NCBI RefSeq assembly: GCF_000442645.1
Contig: NC_021915.1
Coordinates: 1,302,001 to 1,366,000, forward strand
Direction: 5' to 3'
DNA: 64,000 nt
Source of the DNA: Corynebacterium maris DSM 45190
GTDB taxonomy: Bacteria; Actinomycetota; Actinomycetes; Mycobacteriales; Mycobacteriaceae
Shown here: positions 16,441 to 26,207 of the stretch, in pieces
How positions within the stretch are numbered: the stretch's first letter is position 1
Layout: each line of letters starts with the position of its first letter
Notes under the pieces: model-generated
Databases searched by the model: none
What the model saw: only the letters and a program-made list of their open reading frames with translations
Told to the model about the DNA's origin: nothing
Position numbers and translations under genes: made by a program

Positions 16441-16459
16441 TCTTTGGCGCAGGCTTCAG

Positions 16460-17467
16460 CTACTTCAGCGGCAACGCCGACGCCAAGTAATCCGCGCCGG
16501 TCAGCTCCCCGTCAGCGAAGGCCAGCACCCACACGCCGCCCTTCTTCACCTTCAGCTCCTCCGGCAGCGGCAGCCGCCCGTGCTCGGACAACCACCGCAA
16601 CATCTTCGGCATCGCCGTGCCCTGCGAGACGATCACCGAGGTCCCGCCATCCTCGACGACCTCAGCGAAGCGCCGCCGGCACGCCTCCGGGTCTTCTAGC
16701 CAGCCTTCGTCCCCGAAGAGCGGGTCGACCTCGACGTCGAAGTTCAGCTCGTCGGCCAGCGGGGCGGCCGTGGCCTGACAGCGGTCCGGCTCGGCGGAGA
16801 AGATCCGCTCCGGCCGGTACGGCAACAGCATCGGCACCAGCATCTCCGCCTGGCGGCGGCCCTTCTTGTCCAACGGACGCAGATCGTCGTCGCCGGCCCA
16901 CTGTCCGCGTTGGAAAGCGCGGCCGTGGCGGACGTACAGGACCCGGGCGGTGCTCGGCAGCGCGAAGCGCTTCGCCGCCTTATCCAGCACCCCGGCGTCC
17001 ACGTCGTAGCTGAGGAGCCGTTTGGCCTCCTCGATGGAGGCCCAGCGCAGTTCATCGACTTCGTCGTTGGGGGCGAAGTCGCCGGCCAGCACCTGCGCCG
17101 TCCAGTAGTAGACCACCTTCGTGCGCCCGGCGACGGGGTAGGAGACCTTGCCCAGCAACTTGCCCAAGCGCACCTCGAATCCGGTCTCCTCCAGGATCTC
17201 GCGGGCCGCGGCCGTCGGCAAGGATTCGCCCGGGTCGACCTTGCCCTTGGCCAGCGACCAGTCGTCGTAGTGGGGGCGGTGGATCACCGCGACCTCGACG
17301 CTCTCCGGCTGTGACAGGTCGCCGCGCCACAGCACCGCGCCCGCCGCCAGCGTCGGCCGCTTGAACTCCTCGGTCGGGTCCACCGGGACCTGTTGATAAC
17401 GCCCGGTCACCTGCAGCTTGCCACCGTTGTCTTTGTCCACCTCGTACGAGACGGGTTTCTTGCCCAT
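16460..17467 (-). CDS. mutT1: Nudix hydrolase-histidine phosphatase fusion (MutT1 type)
   Basis: A 335-residue two-domain enzyme. The Nudix box runs from Gly75 (GKVDPGESL, then REILEETGF) in residues about 35-150. The C-terminal histidine phosphatase domain starts with VLYVRHG at about 177-182. The mycobacterial MutT1, found in the same neighbourhood with leuCD and gpsA, hydrolyses 8-oxo-dGTP in two steps and diadenosine polyphosphates. It therefore cleans the nucleotide pool. The start at 17467 is supported by AAAGGA six bases upstream on the minus strand. An N-terminal extension to 17551 is possible but looks unlike protein. Confidence 0.9.
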   Translation of the reverse strand: MGKKPVSYEVDKDNGGKLQVTGRYQQVPVDPTEEFKRPTLAAGAVLWRGDLSQPESVEVAVIHRPHYDDWSLAKGKVDPGESLPTAAAREILEETGFEVRLGKLLGKVSYPVAGRTKVVYYWTAQVLAGDFAPNDEVDELRWASIEEAKRLLSYDVDAGVLDKAAKRFALPSTARVLYVRHGRAFQRGQWAGDDDLRPLDKKGRRQAEMLVPMLLPYRPERIFSAEPDRCQATAAPLADELNFDVEVDPLFGDEGWLEDPEACRRRFAEVVEDGGTSVIVSQGTAMPKMLRWLSEHGRLPLPEELKVKKGGVWVLAFADGELTGADYLASALPLK

Positions 17468-17614
17468 GTCTTTTCCTTTCTTGCCGCACAGGGTCGGCGT
17501 GCGCCTCGCCCAGTCACAGAATCTCCGCCATTTTCCCGCATGCCCCGCCAATCCGCACCTTCCGGCCCATCCTTTAGACTTGAGCGGGTCAACATCCGAG
17601 GTGAGGGGAGAACG

Positions 17615-18613
17615 ATGGTCAACGTCGCGGTGATGGGCGCCGGTTCCTGGGGTACCACGCTGGCCAAGGTTTTCGCCGACGCCGGCAACCCCGTCCGGCT
17701 CTGGGCGCGACGCCCCGAGCTGGCGGAGGCGATCGCCGACACCCGGATCAACGTCGACTACCTGCCCGGGCTGCGTCTGCCGGATTCCGTGCTGCCCACC
17801 GCCGACGCCGCCGAGGCCTTAGGCGACGCCCACGTGGTCGTCTTCGCCGTGCCGAGCCAGACGATGCGTGGCAACCTCTCTGACTGGCGCGACCTGCTGC
17901 CCGCCGACGCCACGCTGGTCTCGATCTCCAAGGGCATCGAGGCAGACACGCACCTGCGCATGAGCGAGGTCATCGCCGAGACCACCGGGGTGGATACCGA
18001 CCGTATCGCGGTGCTCTCCGGCCCGAACCTGGCCAAGGAGATCGCCGCCGAACAGCCCGCCGCCACCGTCATCGCCTGCGCCGACGAAGATCGCGCCAAA
18101 CTCGTCCAGGCGGCCGCGGCCACCGGTTACCTGCGCCCGTACACCAACGTCGACGTCATCGGCTGTGAAATCGGCGGCGCCTGCAAAAACGTCATCGCCT
18201 TAGCCTGCGGCATCGCCGCGGGCAAGGGCTTAGGCGACAACACGCTGGCCACCCTGATCACCCGCGGGCTGGCGGAGATCACCCGGCTGGGCGTGGCCCT
18301 GGGCGCCGACACCCGCACCTTCTCCGGGCTCGCGGGCCTGGGCGACCTGGTGGCCACGTGCGTGTCCCCGCTGTCGCGCAACCGCTCCTTCGGCGCCCGC
18401 CTCGGCGAAGGCGGCACGCTGGCGGAGGCGAAGAAAGCCACCCACGGGCAAGTCGCCGAAGGCGTGATCTCCTCCCGCTCCATCTTCCAGTTGGCGAAGG
18501 CCCAAGGCGTCGAAATGCCCATCACGGAGGCGGTCTACGCCGTCTGCCACGAAGGGGTGGACGTGGACACCACCGTGGTGGCTCTGATGGGTCGGTCCAA
18601 GAAAGCGGAGTAA
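17615..18613 (+). CDS. gpsA: Glycerol-3-phosphate dehydrogenase (NAD(P)+)
   Basis: A 332-residue enzyme that reduces dihydroxyacetone phosphate to sn-glycerol 3-phosphate for phospholipid synthesis. The N-terminal VAVMGAGSWGTTLAKVFAD is the dinucleotide-binding site. SGPNLAKEI and the catalytic-lysine segment GGACKNVIALACGIAAGKGLG are typical. GAGGGGAG lies before the ATG. ddl follows after 20 bases, so they probably form an operon. Confidence 0.96.
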   Translation: MVNVAVMGAGSWGTTLAKVFADAGNPVRLWARRPELAEAIADTRINVDYLPGLRLPDSVLPTADAAEALGDAHVVVFAVPSQTMRGNLSDWRDLLPADATLVSISKGIEADTHLRMSEVIAETTGVDTDRIAVLSGPNLAKEIAAEQPAATVIACADEDRAKLVQAAAATGYLRPYTNVDVIGCEIGGACKNVIALACGIAAGKGLGDNTLATLITRGLAEITRLGVALGADTRTFSGLAGLGDLVATCVSPLSRNRSFGARLGEGGTLAEAKKATHGQVAEGVISSRSIFQLAKAQGVEMPITEAVYAVCHEGVDVDTTVVALMGRSKKAE

Positions 18614-18633
18614 CGCCCGGTAGGCTCATCGTC

Positions 18634-19701
18634 GTGAGCGAAGCAACGAACCGAATCCGTGTGGCCGTCGTCTACGGCGGCCGCAGCCCAGAACATTCCG
18701 TCTCCTGCATCTCCGCCGGAGCGATCATGAGCCACCTGGACCCGGACCGCTACGAGGTCATCCCGGTCGGCATCACCCGCGACGGCGTATGGACGGTCGG
18801 CGAGTCCGACTACACCGAGTTGGCCGCCAAAGGGCGCGAATTGCCGGAGGTCACGCTTTACGACGAACTCTCGCTCAGCCTCAACCAGCGCAGCGAGATC
18901 CACAACACCACCACCGGCACGCTGCACGCGCAGGTCGACGTGTTCCTGCCGGTGCTGCACGGCGCCTACGGCGAGGACGGCACCATCCAGGGGCTCTTTG
19001 AGATGGCTGACGTCCGCTACGTCGGCCCCGGCGTGTTGTCCTCGTCCGCCGGCATGGACAAGGAATTCACCAAGAAACTCATGGTCGCCGAAGGCCTGCC
19101 GGTCACCCCGGAGGCCATCCTGCGCGACCGCGACGAATTGACCGAGGCGGAGCAGGCGGAGCTGGGGCTGCCCGTGTTCGTCAAGCCCGCCCGCGGCGGC
19201 TCGTCGATCGGGATCTCCAAGGTCGACGACTGGGCGGAACTGCCGGCGGCGGTGCGACTGGCGCGGGAATCCGACCCGAAGGTCATCGTCGAGTCCATGG
19301 TCCACGGCGTCGAGGTCGAGGTCGGAGTGCTCGAATTCCCGGACGGCTCCCTGCTGGCGTCCGAGCCGGCGCAGCTCAACGGCACCGAAACCTCGGAAGA
19401 AGGCTTCTACGGCTTCGAGACGAAGTACCTCGACGACGTGGTCACCGCCACCATCCCGGCGGAGCTGGAGCCCGCGATCATCCAGCAGCTCAAGGACATC
19501 GCGCTGGAGACTTTCCGCGCCCTGGACTGCAAGGGCCTGGCGCGCGTGGACTTCTTCGTCACGGAGGACGGTCCTGTGCTCAACGAGATCAACACCCTGC
19601 CGGGCTTCACCCCGATCTCGATGTACCCGCAGGTCTTCGAGGCCACCGGCGTCGGCTACACCGAGCTGTTGGACACCATGATCGCCACTGCGTTGGCATA
19701 G
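18634..19701 (+). CDS. ddl: D-alanine--D-alanine ligase
   Basis: A 355-residue ATP-grasp enzyme. VAVVYGGRSPEHSVSCISA is the substrate-binding N-terminus, ARGGSSIGI the ATP loop, and LARVDFF plus NEINTLPGFTPISMYP the Mg2+ and D-Ala site. It makes the D-Ala-D-Ala dipeptide of peptidoglycan. The start is a GTG at 18634 with a weak ribosome site. A composite inverted repeat lies downstream between ddl and the convergent DUF3515 gene. Confidence 0.96.
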   Translation: MSEATNRIRVAVVYGGRSPEHSVSCISAGAIMSHLDPDRYEVIPVGITRDGVWTVGESDYTELAAKGRELPEVTLYDELSLSLNQRSEIHNTTTGTLHAQVDVFLPVLHGAYGEDGTIQGLFEMADVRYVGPGVLSSSAGMDKEFTKKLMVAEGLPVTPEAILRDRDELTEAEQAELGLPVFVKPARGGSSIGISKVDDWAELPAAVRLARESDPKVIVESMVHGVEVEVGVLEFPDGSLLASEPAQLNGTETSEEGFYGFETKYLDDVVTATIPAELEPAIIQQLKDIALETFRALDCKGLARVDFFVTEDGPVLNEINTLPGFTPISMYPQVFEATGVGYTELLDTMIATALA

Positions 19702-19721
19702 TGGCGCGGGGCGTCGTCGCA

Positions 19722-19811
19722 GTTACCCCATAGGCGTTACCCCATAGCGCCCGGTTTTCGGGCCGGGGGACCGCGAAATCGATTCCTATGGGGTAACGCC
19801 TATGGGGTAAC
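19722..19811. repeat. Composite inverted repeat made of GTTACCCCATAG units
   Basis: The left arm (19722-19747) has two copies of GTTACCCCATAG joined by GC. The right arm (19786-19811) is its exact reverse complement over 26 bases. The 38-base middle holds a small hairpin GCCCG/CGGGC. It could act as a bidirectional terminator between convergent genes or be a member of a dispersed intergenic repeat family. Confidence 0.8.
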
Positions 19812-19834
19812 GCCCCTCCCAGGGGCCCGAAAGC

Positions 19835-20800
19835 TTACTGCTCCGGGGTCTCCTCGGCGATGACGTCGCTGAACTGAACCAGCACTTCCTGGGCGGCGGC
19901 CTGCGGGGTGCTCACCGCGACGTCGGTCGCGCGGCCCAAGGCGTACCAGACCGACGCGGTCGACCCGGCGACCAGCTCGGTGTCCTCGAACCACGGCACG
20001 TCGTTGATCTGGGTCAGACGTTCACCGGCGGTGTAGCCCGCAGGCGGGACGACGCCGCAGCGCAGCACCACCGGCTCCTGGCCGGGGTTGGTCCACACCG
20101 CGGTGTCTCCCTCCACGGACTGCAGCGTCCAGTCGGTCGCCAGGATCTCCGGGACCTCTTCCAGCAGCGGTTCGCAGATTTCCGCGGCTTCGCCACCGGC
20201 GGCCTCCAGCTCGGACAGCGGCGCCGGACGCGGATCGTGGTCGTACTCGGGGAGCTGCGCGATCTCTTCGCCGAGGTTTTCCACGGGGTTGTCGGCGCGG
20301 CCCAGGGTGGGCTCGTCGGCGGTGACGGCCACGACCTGTTCCCGGTTGACGGAGTACCAGGTCGCCATAGTCGATTCCGGGGTGGCGTCCTCGACGACGA
20401 GCCACTGGGTGCCCTCAATCTCGACGGGCTCGGAGTAGTCGGTGTACTGCAACGGCAGCTCCACACCGCAGCGCAGCGTCACCCGCTCCAGGGAACTCGA
20501 GGCCCACGCCGCGGTGCCGGCCGGGGCGGGTTCGGTGATGTCGGCGCGGTCGTGGCCGACGAGTTCGTCCGGCAGGGATTCAATCAGCTGCGTGCATTCC
20601 GCGGAGTCGGCGTCCGGAGCGGGCAGCGGGGTCATGGCGACGGGCACGTTGCCGGCTCGGTCGGAGACGATCCGCGCACCGATCAACACGCCGACGACCA
20701 GCACCACCGCCAGCACAAGTCCGATGATCATCGGGAGACGGCTAAATTGGGGGGAATCCTGGCCGGAGTGGGAGTCTGACACAGTCGAAGGCGAGCTCAT
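19835..20800 (-). CDS. DUF3515-family membrane-anchored protein
   Basis: A 321-residue protein with one transmembrane helix at about residues 24-46 (MIIGLVLAVVLVVGVLIGA) and a large domain predicted outside the cell. The exported part contains two related halves, each with a pattern close to L-R-C-G-V then W-x-V/F-E-D and W-Y (VTLRCGVELP...WLVVEDATP and VVLRCGVVPP...WFEDTEL). It matches my memory of the actinobacterial DUF3515 family next to thiL. The function is unknown. The start ATG at 20800 overlaps the divergent thiL ATG in the shared CATG. Confidence 0.82.
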   Translation of the reverse strand: MSSPSTVSDSHSGQDSPQFSRLPMIIGLVLAVVLVVGVLIGARIVSDRAGNVPVAMTPLPAPDADSAECTQLIESLPDELVGHDRADITEPAPAGTAAWASSSLERVTLRCGVELPLQYTDYSEPVEIEGTQWLVVEDATPESTMATWYSVNREQVVAVTADEPTLGRADNPVENLGEEIAQLPEYDHDPRPAPLSELEAAGGEAAEICEPLLEEVPEILATDWTLQSVEGDTAVWTNPGQEPVVLRCGVVPPAGYTAGERLTQINDVPWFEDTELVAGSTASVWYALGRATDVAVSTPQAAAQEVLVQFSDVIAEETPEQ

Positions 20801-21815
20801 GGCCCAAAAGTCTACCGAAAGGCCCGTCACACCCGTGAATACACAGCCTCTGGATGATGCGGGCGGCCCCACCGCCGGAGAGCTCGGCGAACACGCCGTC
20901 ATCGAGGCGATCGTCGCCGCCGCCCCGAGCTCCAGCAACGGCGACGACGCCGCCGTGCTGACCCACGCCGCCCCGAACTCTCAGGTGGTGGCCACCACCG
21001 ACATGCTCGTCGAAGGCAGGCACTTCCGACGGGACTGGTCCACCCCGGAGGAGGTGGGCAAGAAGGCGATCGTCCAGAACTTCGCCGACATTGAGGCGAT
21101 GGGCGCCCGCGCCGTCGCGGCGCTGCTGGCGGTCTCGGTCCCGGCGGAGACCCCGGTGTCCTTCTTCGAGCGGTTGGCCGCGGGCATCGAGTCTCGGGTG
21201 GCGGAGTACTCGGCGGAGCTGGTGGGCGGGGACGTCGTCAGCGGAGATCAGCTGGTGATCTCGGTGACGGCGATCGGCTCCCTGGGCGGCAACCTGCCGT
21301 CGTTACGCTTGGATCGCGCGCGGGTGGGGCAGCGGGTCGTCGCGCACGGCAAGATCGGCTGGTCCGCCGCCGGCATGGCGTTGCTGGAGCGCTTCGGCCG
21401 CGAGAACGTTCCCGAGGACCTCACGGAGGTGGTCGCCGCCCATTGCGCGCCGTACCTCACCCCGGGGCGCGGGGTCGTCGCGCGCGCGACGGGGGCCACC
21501 AGCATGACGGACAGCTCCGACGGGCTGGTCGTCGACCTGACCACCATCGCCGCCCGCTCCGGCGTCAGCGTCGACCTCTTCGCCGAGGCGATCGCCCCGG
21601 GGCCGGAACTGGTCCGCGCCGGTGAGGTGCTCGGCGTCGACCCCTGGCAGTGGGTGCTCACCGGGGGAGAAGACCATACGCTGGTCGCCACGACGGCCAA
21701 CGACGTGCCCTCCGGATTCCGGGAGATCGGGCGCGTCGGCAAGCAGTCCGGCGACCCCGCGGTGACCGTCGACGGGGCCGCACCGCACTACCACGGAGGA
21801 TGGGTGAGTTTTTGA
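20799..21815 (+). CDS. thiL: Thiamine-monophosphate kinase
   Basis: A 338-residue PurM-type kinase that phosphorylates thiamine monophosphate to the diphosphate cofactor. Conserved parts include NGDDAAVL, VATTDMLVEGRHFRRDW, GKKAIVQNFADIEAMGA, and DSSDGLVVDL. The ATG at 20799 is supported by AAGGCGAG upstream, but a GTG at 20835 (giving MNTQPLDD) after GAAAGG is an alternative. It begins a run of eight closely spaced genes to 28222. Confidence 0.94.
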   Translation: MAQKSTERPVTPVNTQPLDDAGGPTAGELGEHAVIEAIVAAAPSSSNGDDAAVLTHAAPNSQVVATTDMLVEGRHFRRDWSTPEEVGKKAIVQNFADIEAMGARAVAALLAVSVPAETPVSFFERLAAGIESRVAEYSAELVGGDVVSGDQLVISVTAIGSLGGNLPSLRLDRARVGQRVVAHGKIGWSAAGMALLERFGRENVPEDLTEVVAAHCAPYLTPGRGVVARATGATSMTDSSDGLVVDLTTIAARSGVSVDLFAEAIAPGPELVRAGEVLGVDPWQWVLTGGEDHTLVATTANDVPSGFREIGRVGKQSGDPAVTVDGAAPHYHGGWVSF

Positions 21816-21817
21816 CC

Positions 21818-22489
21818 ATGAACGATTACCACGACAAACCGTTGCCCGTGCACGAGTCCTGGCAACCAGTGTTGGCCCCGGTCAAGGACCGGATCCACCG
21901 GATGGGCGATTTTCTGCGCGCGGAGGGCGACTACCTGCCCGCCGGGGAGAACGTGCTGCGTGCCTTCCACGACCCCTTCGACGAAGTAAAGGTGCTCATC
22001 GTCGGCCAGGATCCGTACCCGACGCCCGGGCACGCGATGGGGCTGAGCTTTTCGACGGCCCCGGGCGTGAAACCGCCGCGCAGCCTGGTCAACATCTACA
22101 AGGAACTCAAAGACGACCTCGGCGTCGACCCACCCGCCGACGGGGATCTGACCGCCTGGAGCGCGCAGGGCGTGCTGCTGCTCAACCGGGTGCTCACCGT
22201 GCGCCCCGGTGCGGCGGCCTCGCACCGCGGCAAGGGGTGGGAGGAGGTCACCGAGTGCGCGATTCGGGCGTTGGCGCGGCGAGACCGGCCGTTGGTGGCG
22301 ATTTTGTGGGGCCGCGACGCCCAGTCCGCGGGTCGTTTCCTGGGCGATGTTCCGCGCATTGAGTCGCCGCATCCGTCGCCGTTGTCGGCGTCGCGGGGCT
22401 TTTTCGGGTCTCGTCCGTTTTCCCGGGCGAATGAGGCATTGGAGGCGCAGGGCGGGCAGCCGGTGAGTTGGCGGCTGGGAACCGACTAG
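21818..22489 (+). CDS. ung: Uracil-DNA glycosylase, family 1
   Basis: A 223-residue base-excision repair enzyme. VLIVGQDPYPTPGHAMGLSFS holds the catalytic Asp in GQDPYP, LLLNRVLTVRPG is the central segment and HPSPLSASRGFFGS the DNA-intercalating loop. It removes uracil from DNA. Starts at 21800 (ATG) and 21812 (TTG) are in frame; 21818 gives MNDYHDKPLP. It is within three bases of the thiL stop. Confidence 0.95.
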   Translation: MNDYHDKPLPVHESWQPVLAPVKDRIHRMGDFLRAEGDYLPAGENVLRAFHDPFDEVKVLIVGQDPYPTPGHAMGLSFSTAPGVKPPRSLVNIYKELKDDLGVDPPADGDLTAWSAQGVLLLNRVLTVRPGAAASHRGKGWEEVTECAIRALARRDRPLVAILWGRDAQSAGRFLGDVPRIESPHPSPLSASRGFFGSRPFSRANEALEAQGGQPVSWRLGTD

Positions 22490-22500
22490 GATGGGCCACC

Positions 22501-24078
22501 ATGTCCCATCCGATCGAGTTTGACGGCCCCCGCCTGCACAGCTGGGCGTCTCGTGCGGTGGCGGAGTTGTCCGCCCAGCGCGACGCCATCAACGCGCTCA
22601 ACGTGTTTCCGGTGCCCGACTCGGACACCGGCTCCAACATGACGCACACGATGCAGGCGGCGTTGGCGGAGGTGGAGACGCTGCCTGACTCGCGGCGCGA
22701 CGACATCGCCGAGGTGACCAAGGCGCTGGCGGTGGGCAGCGTTCGGGGGGCGCGCGGGAATTCCGGGATCGTGCTCTCGCAGGTGTTGCGCGGCCTGTCT
22801 GAGGCGGCGGTGCATGAGCGTGTCGACGCCAGCGTGCTGACCCGCACCCTGGAGATCGCGGTGACGCTGGTGAACCGGGCGATCGCGGACCCGGTGGAAG
22901 GGACCGTGGTCACGGTGTTGCGTGCGGCGGCCGTCGCCGCCCGTCACGCCGTGGATGAGGGCGCCGATCTGCGGGCGACCGCCGCGGCGGCCGTGGACGC
23001 CGCCCGGATCGCCCTGGCGCAGACGCCGTCGCAGTTGGAGGTGCTGCGCGAGGCCGGGGTCGTCGACGCGGGGGGAGCGGGCCTGGTCATCCTGCTGGAG
23101 ACCCTGTCGGCGGAAATCGAGGGCGCGCCGTCGAAGACCGCGTTCAGCGGTTGGTCAGACTCTGTCGCCGGGGAGTCCCCCGTGTCCCACGGCAGTCCCG
23201 GTGAGCTGGAGGTCATGTTTTACTTCCAGGGTGATCTCGACGCGCTGGCCGCCACGATCGACCCGCTCGGTGACAGCTTGTTGATCGCCCGCGCCGCGGA
23301 GGACGCCGGCACCGTCCACATCCACACTTCGGATGCCGGCACCGTCATCGAGGCGGCCTACGGCCTGGGGGCGGTCAGCCGGCTGCGTCTGGAGGTCTTG
23401 CCCGGCGCCCCGAAGATCGACCAGCCCGCCCGCCTGATCGTCGCGCTGACCCCGCCCGGGGAAATCGCGTCGCTGTACCGGCGCGTCGGGGCGGAGGTCG
23501 TGGAGATCGAGCTCGAGCTCGAGGAGGACGCCGACTACGACCCCGTCGGCGAGATCCTCGGCCGCATCCGCGCGTCCGGGGCCGACGAGATCATCCTGTT
23601 GCCCAACGGGCTGCTCAACCGGCGGCAGTTGGCGGCGGTGGACAAGGCGACGCACGCCTTCGACCAGTCGATCACCCTGTTGCCGACCAGCCGGTTGGTC
23701 TCCGGCCTGGCGGCGTTGACGGTGCACGATTCCGAGCAGCCGCTGGCGACCTCCGCCTACGCCATGTCCGAGGCAGCCTCCGCGATGCGCACCGCCGTCG
23801 CCGTGCGCGCCGAACGCGCCGCGTTGACCTCCGCGGGCGCATGCGCGAAGGGGGATCTGCTCGTCGAGGCCCACGGCCAGATCCTGCAGATCGCCGAAAC
23901 CATCGACGGCGCCGTCCTAGGCGCGGCCAAGCACCTGCTGGGCGCCGGTGGGGAACAGATCAGCGTCATCACGGACGCCGACCTCGACCCCGAGGCACTG
24001 TCCGAGGCGCTGCACGTCGACGTCATGGTCTACCCGGGCGAAGGACTCGGGGTCACCGCCGAGATCGGGGTGGAGTAG
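22501..24078 (+). CDS. DAK2/FakA-like protein (YloV family)
   Basis: A 525-residue protein. The N-terminal DhaL/DAK2 ATP domain (residues about 5-200) has NALNVFPVPDSDTGSNM, the Mg-ATP site with three acidic residues, and GARGNSGIVLSQ. The C-terminal half is the DegV-like DAK1_2 domain. In Firmicutes such a protein, FakA, phosphorylates fatty acids bound to FakB. Actinobacteria carry the same gene beside recG, but substrate and partner are not shown here. The start is ATG 22501, 12 bases after ung. Confidence 0.88.
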   Translation: MSHPIEFDGPRLHSWASRAVAELSAQRDAINALNVFPVPDSDTGSNMTHTMQAALAEVETLPDSRRDDIAEVTKALAVGSVRGARGNSGIVLSQVLRGLSEAAVHERVDASVLTRTLEIAVTLVNRAIADPVEGTVVTVLRAAAVAARHAVDEGADLRATAAAAVDAARIALAQTPSQLEVLREAGVVDAGGAGLVILLETLSAEIEGAPSKTAFSGWSDSVAGESPVSHGSPGELEVMFYFQGDLDALAATIDPLGDSLLIARAAEDAGTVHIHTSDAGTVIEAAYGLGAVSRLRLEVLPGAPKIDQPARLIVALTPPGEIASLYRRVGAEVVEIELELEEDADYDPVGEILGRIRASGADEIILLPNGLLNRRQLAAVDKATHAFDQSITLLPTSRLVSGLAALTVHDSEQPLATSAYAMSEAASAMRTAVAVRAERAALTSAGACAKGDLLVEAHGQILQIAETIDGAVLGAAKHLLGAGGEQISVITDADLDPEALSEALHVDVMVYPGEGLGVTAEIGVE

Positions 24079-24081
24079 CCG

Positions 24082-26196
24082 ATGCTGGGATTTCGGGACC
24101 TGCGCCCGCTGGCGGAGGTGCTGCCCGCCAAGGAGGCCCGGGCGGTGAAGAAGGCCTTCGGCTACACCGCCTGCTGGCAGCTGCTCGAGCACTACCCGCG
24201 CACCTACACCCGCCACGGCGGCGCCCAGGACATCAGCTATGAGCACGAAGGCACGACCGTCACGATCATCGGCACCGTGGTGCGGGCGCGCACCATCACC
24301 AAGACCAAGACGATGCACCGGGTGCTGATCAACGCCGGCGACCACCACGTCGAGGCGATGTTCTTCAACTCCCGCTACGCCACCGCCATGTTGCGCGACG
24401 GCGCGAAGGCGGTGTTCTCCGGCAAGCTGTCCTACTTCCGCCAGCAACCGCAGCTGCAGCACCCGGACTTCTACATCATCGCCACCGCTGCCGGGGCGAA
24501 AGGCGACGCCAAGCAGGCCACCGGCTCGCTGCGCAACCTCGCCGCCTTCGGCGACCTCGACGAACTGCTCGGCGGCCGCGACTATCTGCCCATTTACCCG
24601 GCGAAGAAAACCATCACCTCCTGGCGGATCATGGGCGCGATCCACCTGATCCTCAAGACCCTGCCGTGCATCGACGAACCGCTGGACTACCACCCCTCCG
24701 GCTTGCCGGGTTTCGACTCCGCCCTGCGCGGCGTCCACGAACCACCCGCCACCGGCCCGGGACCCGCGATCCACCGGCTGAAATACAACGAGGCACTGGG
24801 ACTGGCCCTGGTCATGGCGCTGCGGCGCATGGACACCGAACACCGCGCCGCCCCCGCCCTGGCACGCACAGAGCAAGGACTGCAGGCCGCGCTCCTGGCC
24901 AACCTGCCCTTCCCCCTGACTGACGGGCAGAAAAACGCCCTGCGCGACATTTCCGCCGACCTGCAGCGCGCCCACCCCATGAGCCGCCTGCTCCAAGGCG
25001 AGGTCGGCTCCGGAAAAACCATCGTCGCGCTCCTAGCGATGCTCCAAGCCGTCGACCACCGGCGCCAATGCGCGCTGCTGGCCCCCACGGAAGTGCTCGC
25101 CACCCAGCACGCCCGCTCCCTGACCGAGATCCTCTCCGCCGCCGGCTCCAGCGCCACCGTCGTCACCCTCACCGGTTCCATGGGCGCCAAAGCCCGCCAA
25201 GAAGCTCTGCTGGCGATCGTCTCCGGGCAGGCCGACATCATCGTCGGCACCCACGCCCTGATCGAGGACTCCGTCGACTTCTTCGACTTAGGCCTCGTCG
25301 TCGTCGACGAACAACACCGCTTCGGCGTGGAGCAACGCGACCGGCTGCGCTCCAAAGGCCGCGACGGCGCCACCCCGCATCTGCTGGTGATGACCGCCAC
25401 CCCCATCCCGCGCACCATCGCCATGACCGTCTTCGGCGACCTGGCCGTGACCACCCTCAAAGAACTTCCCGGCGGACGTCGCCCCATCCAATCCGCCGTC
25501 GTACCCGAGCACAAACCCGCCTGGGTCGACCGCGGCTGGGAACGCATCCGCGAAGAAGCCGCCGCCGGGCACCAGGCCTACATCGTCTGCCCCCGCATCG
25601 ACGACGACGGCGGCGTGCTCGCCGTCGCCGCGGAACTGGCCGCCACCGAATTTCCGGACCTGACCGTCGGCGTGCTGCACGGCCGCATGCACGGCGACGA
25701 CAAAGACGCCGTCATGGCGGACTTCGCCGCCGGCGGCATCGACGTGCTCGTGGCCACCACCGTCATCGAAGTCGGCGTGGACGTGCCCAACGCCACCGTC
25801 ATGATGATCCGCGAGTCCGAGAACTTCGGCGTCTCCCAGCTCCACCAGCTCCGCGGCCGCGTCGGCCGCGGCGGCGCGCAATCGCTGTGCCTGTTCCACA
25901 CCAACGCCGAACCCGGCGCGCCGGCCTACGAGCGCGTCATGGCCGTCGCCGAGACCCTCGACGGCTTCGCGCTGGCGGATCTGGACCTCGCCACCAGGCA
26001 GGAAGGCGACGTGCTGGGCACCAGCCAGTCTGGAACTCACCGCACGGTCAAGCTTTTAAACTTGACGCAGGACTTCGAGATCATCCACCGCGCCAACGCG
26101 GACGCCGAAGAGCTGGCGCGCCGGGACCGGGGGTTGGCGGAGCGTCTGGTCGCCGACATCGGCGAGGAGGACAAGGAGTTTCTGGACAAGAGCTAA
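24082..26196 (+). CDS. recG: ATP-dependent DNA helicase RecG
   Basis: A 704-residue superfamily 2 helicase. The N-terminal wedge/OB region (about 60-150) contacts branched DNA. Walker A is GEVGSGKT, motif II is VVDEQHRFG, motif III TATPIPRT and motif VI QLRGRVGRGG. RecG reverses stalled forks and processes Holliday junctions. It lies three bases after the DAK2 gene. Confidence 0.96.
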   Translation: MLGFRDLRPLAEVLPAKEARAVKKAFGYTACWQLLEHYPRTYTRHGGAQDISYEHEGTTVTIIGTVVRARTITKTKTMHRVLINAGDHHVEAMFFNSRYATAMLRDGAKAVFSGKLSYFRQQPQLQHPDFYIIATAAGAKGDAKQATGSLRNLAAFGDLDELLGGRDYLPIYPAKKTITSWRIMGAIHLILKTLPCIDEPLDYHPSGLPGFDSALRGVHEPPATGPGPAIHRLKYNEALGLALVMALRRMDTEHRAAPALARTEQGLQAALLANLPFPLTDGQKNALRDISADLQRAHPMSRLLQGEVGSGKTIVALLAMLQAVDHRRQCALLAPTEVLATQHARSLTEILSAAGSSATVVTLTGSMGAKARQEALLAIVSGQADIIVGTHALIEDSVDFFDLGLVVVDEQHRFGVEQRDRLRSKGRDGATPHLLVMTATPIPRTIAMTVFGDLAVTTLKELPGGRRPIQSAVVPEHKPAWVDRGWERIREEAAAGHQAYIVCPRIDDDGGVLAVAAELAATEFPDLTVGVLHGRMHGDDKDAVMADFAAGGIDVLVATTVIEVGVDVPNATVMMIRESENFGVSQLHQLRGRVGRGGAQSLCLFHTNAEPGAPAYERVMAVAETLDGFALADLDLATRQEGDVLGTSQSGTHRTVKLLNLTQDFEIIHRANADAEELARRDRGLAERLVADIGEEDKEFLDKS

Positions 26197-26207
26197 ACTC
26201 GTTGCCC

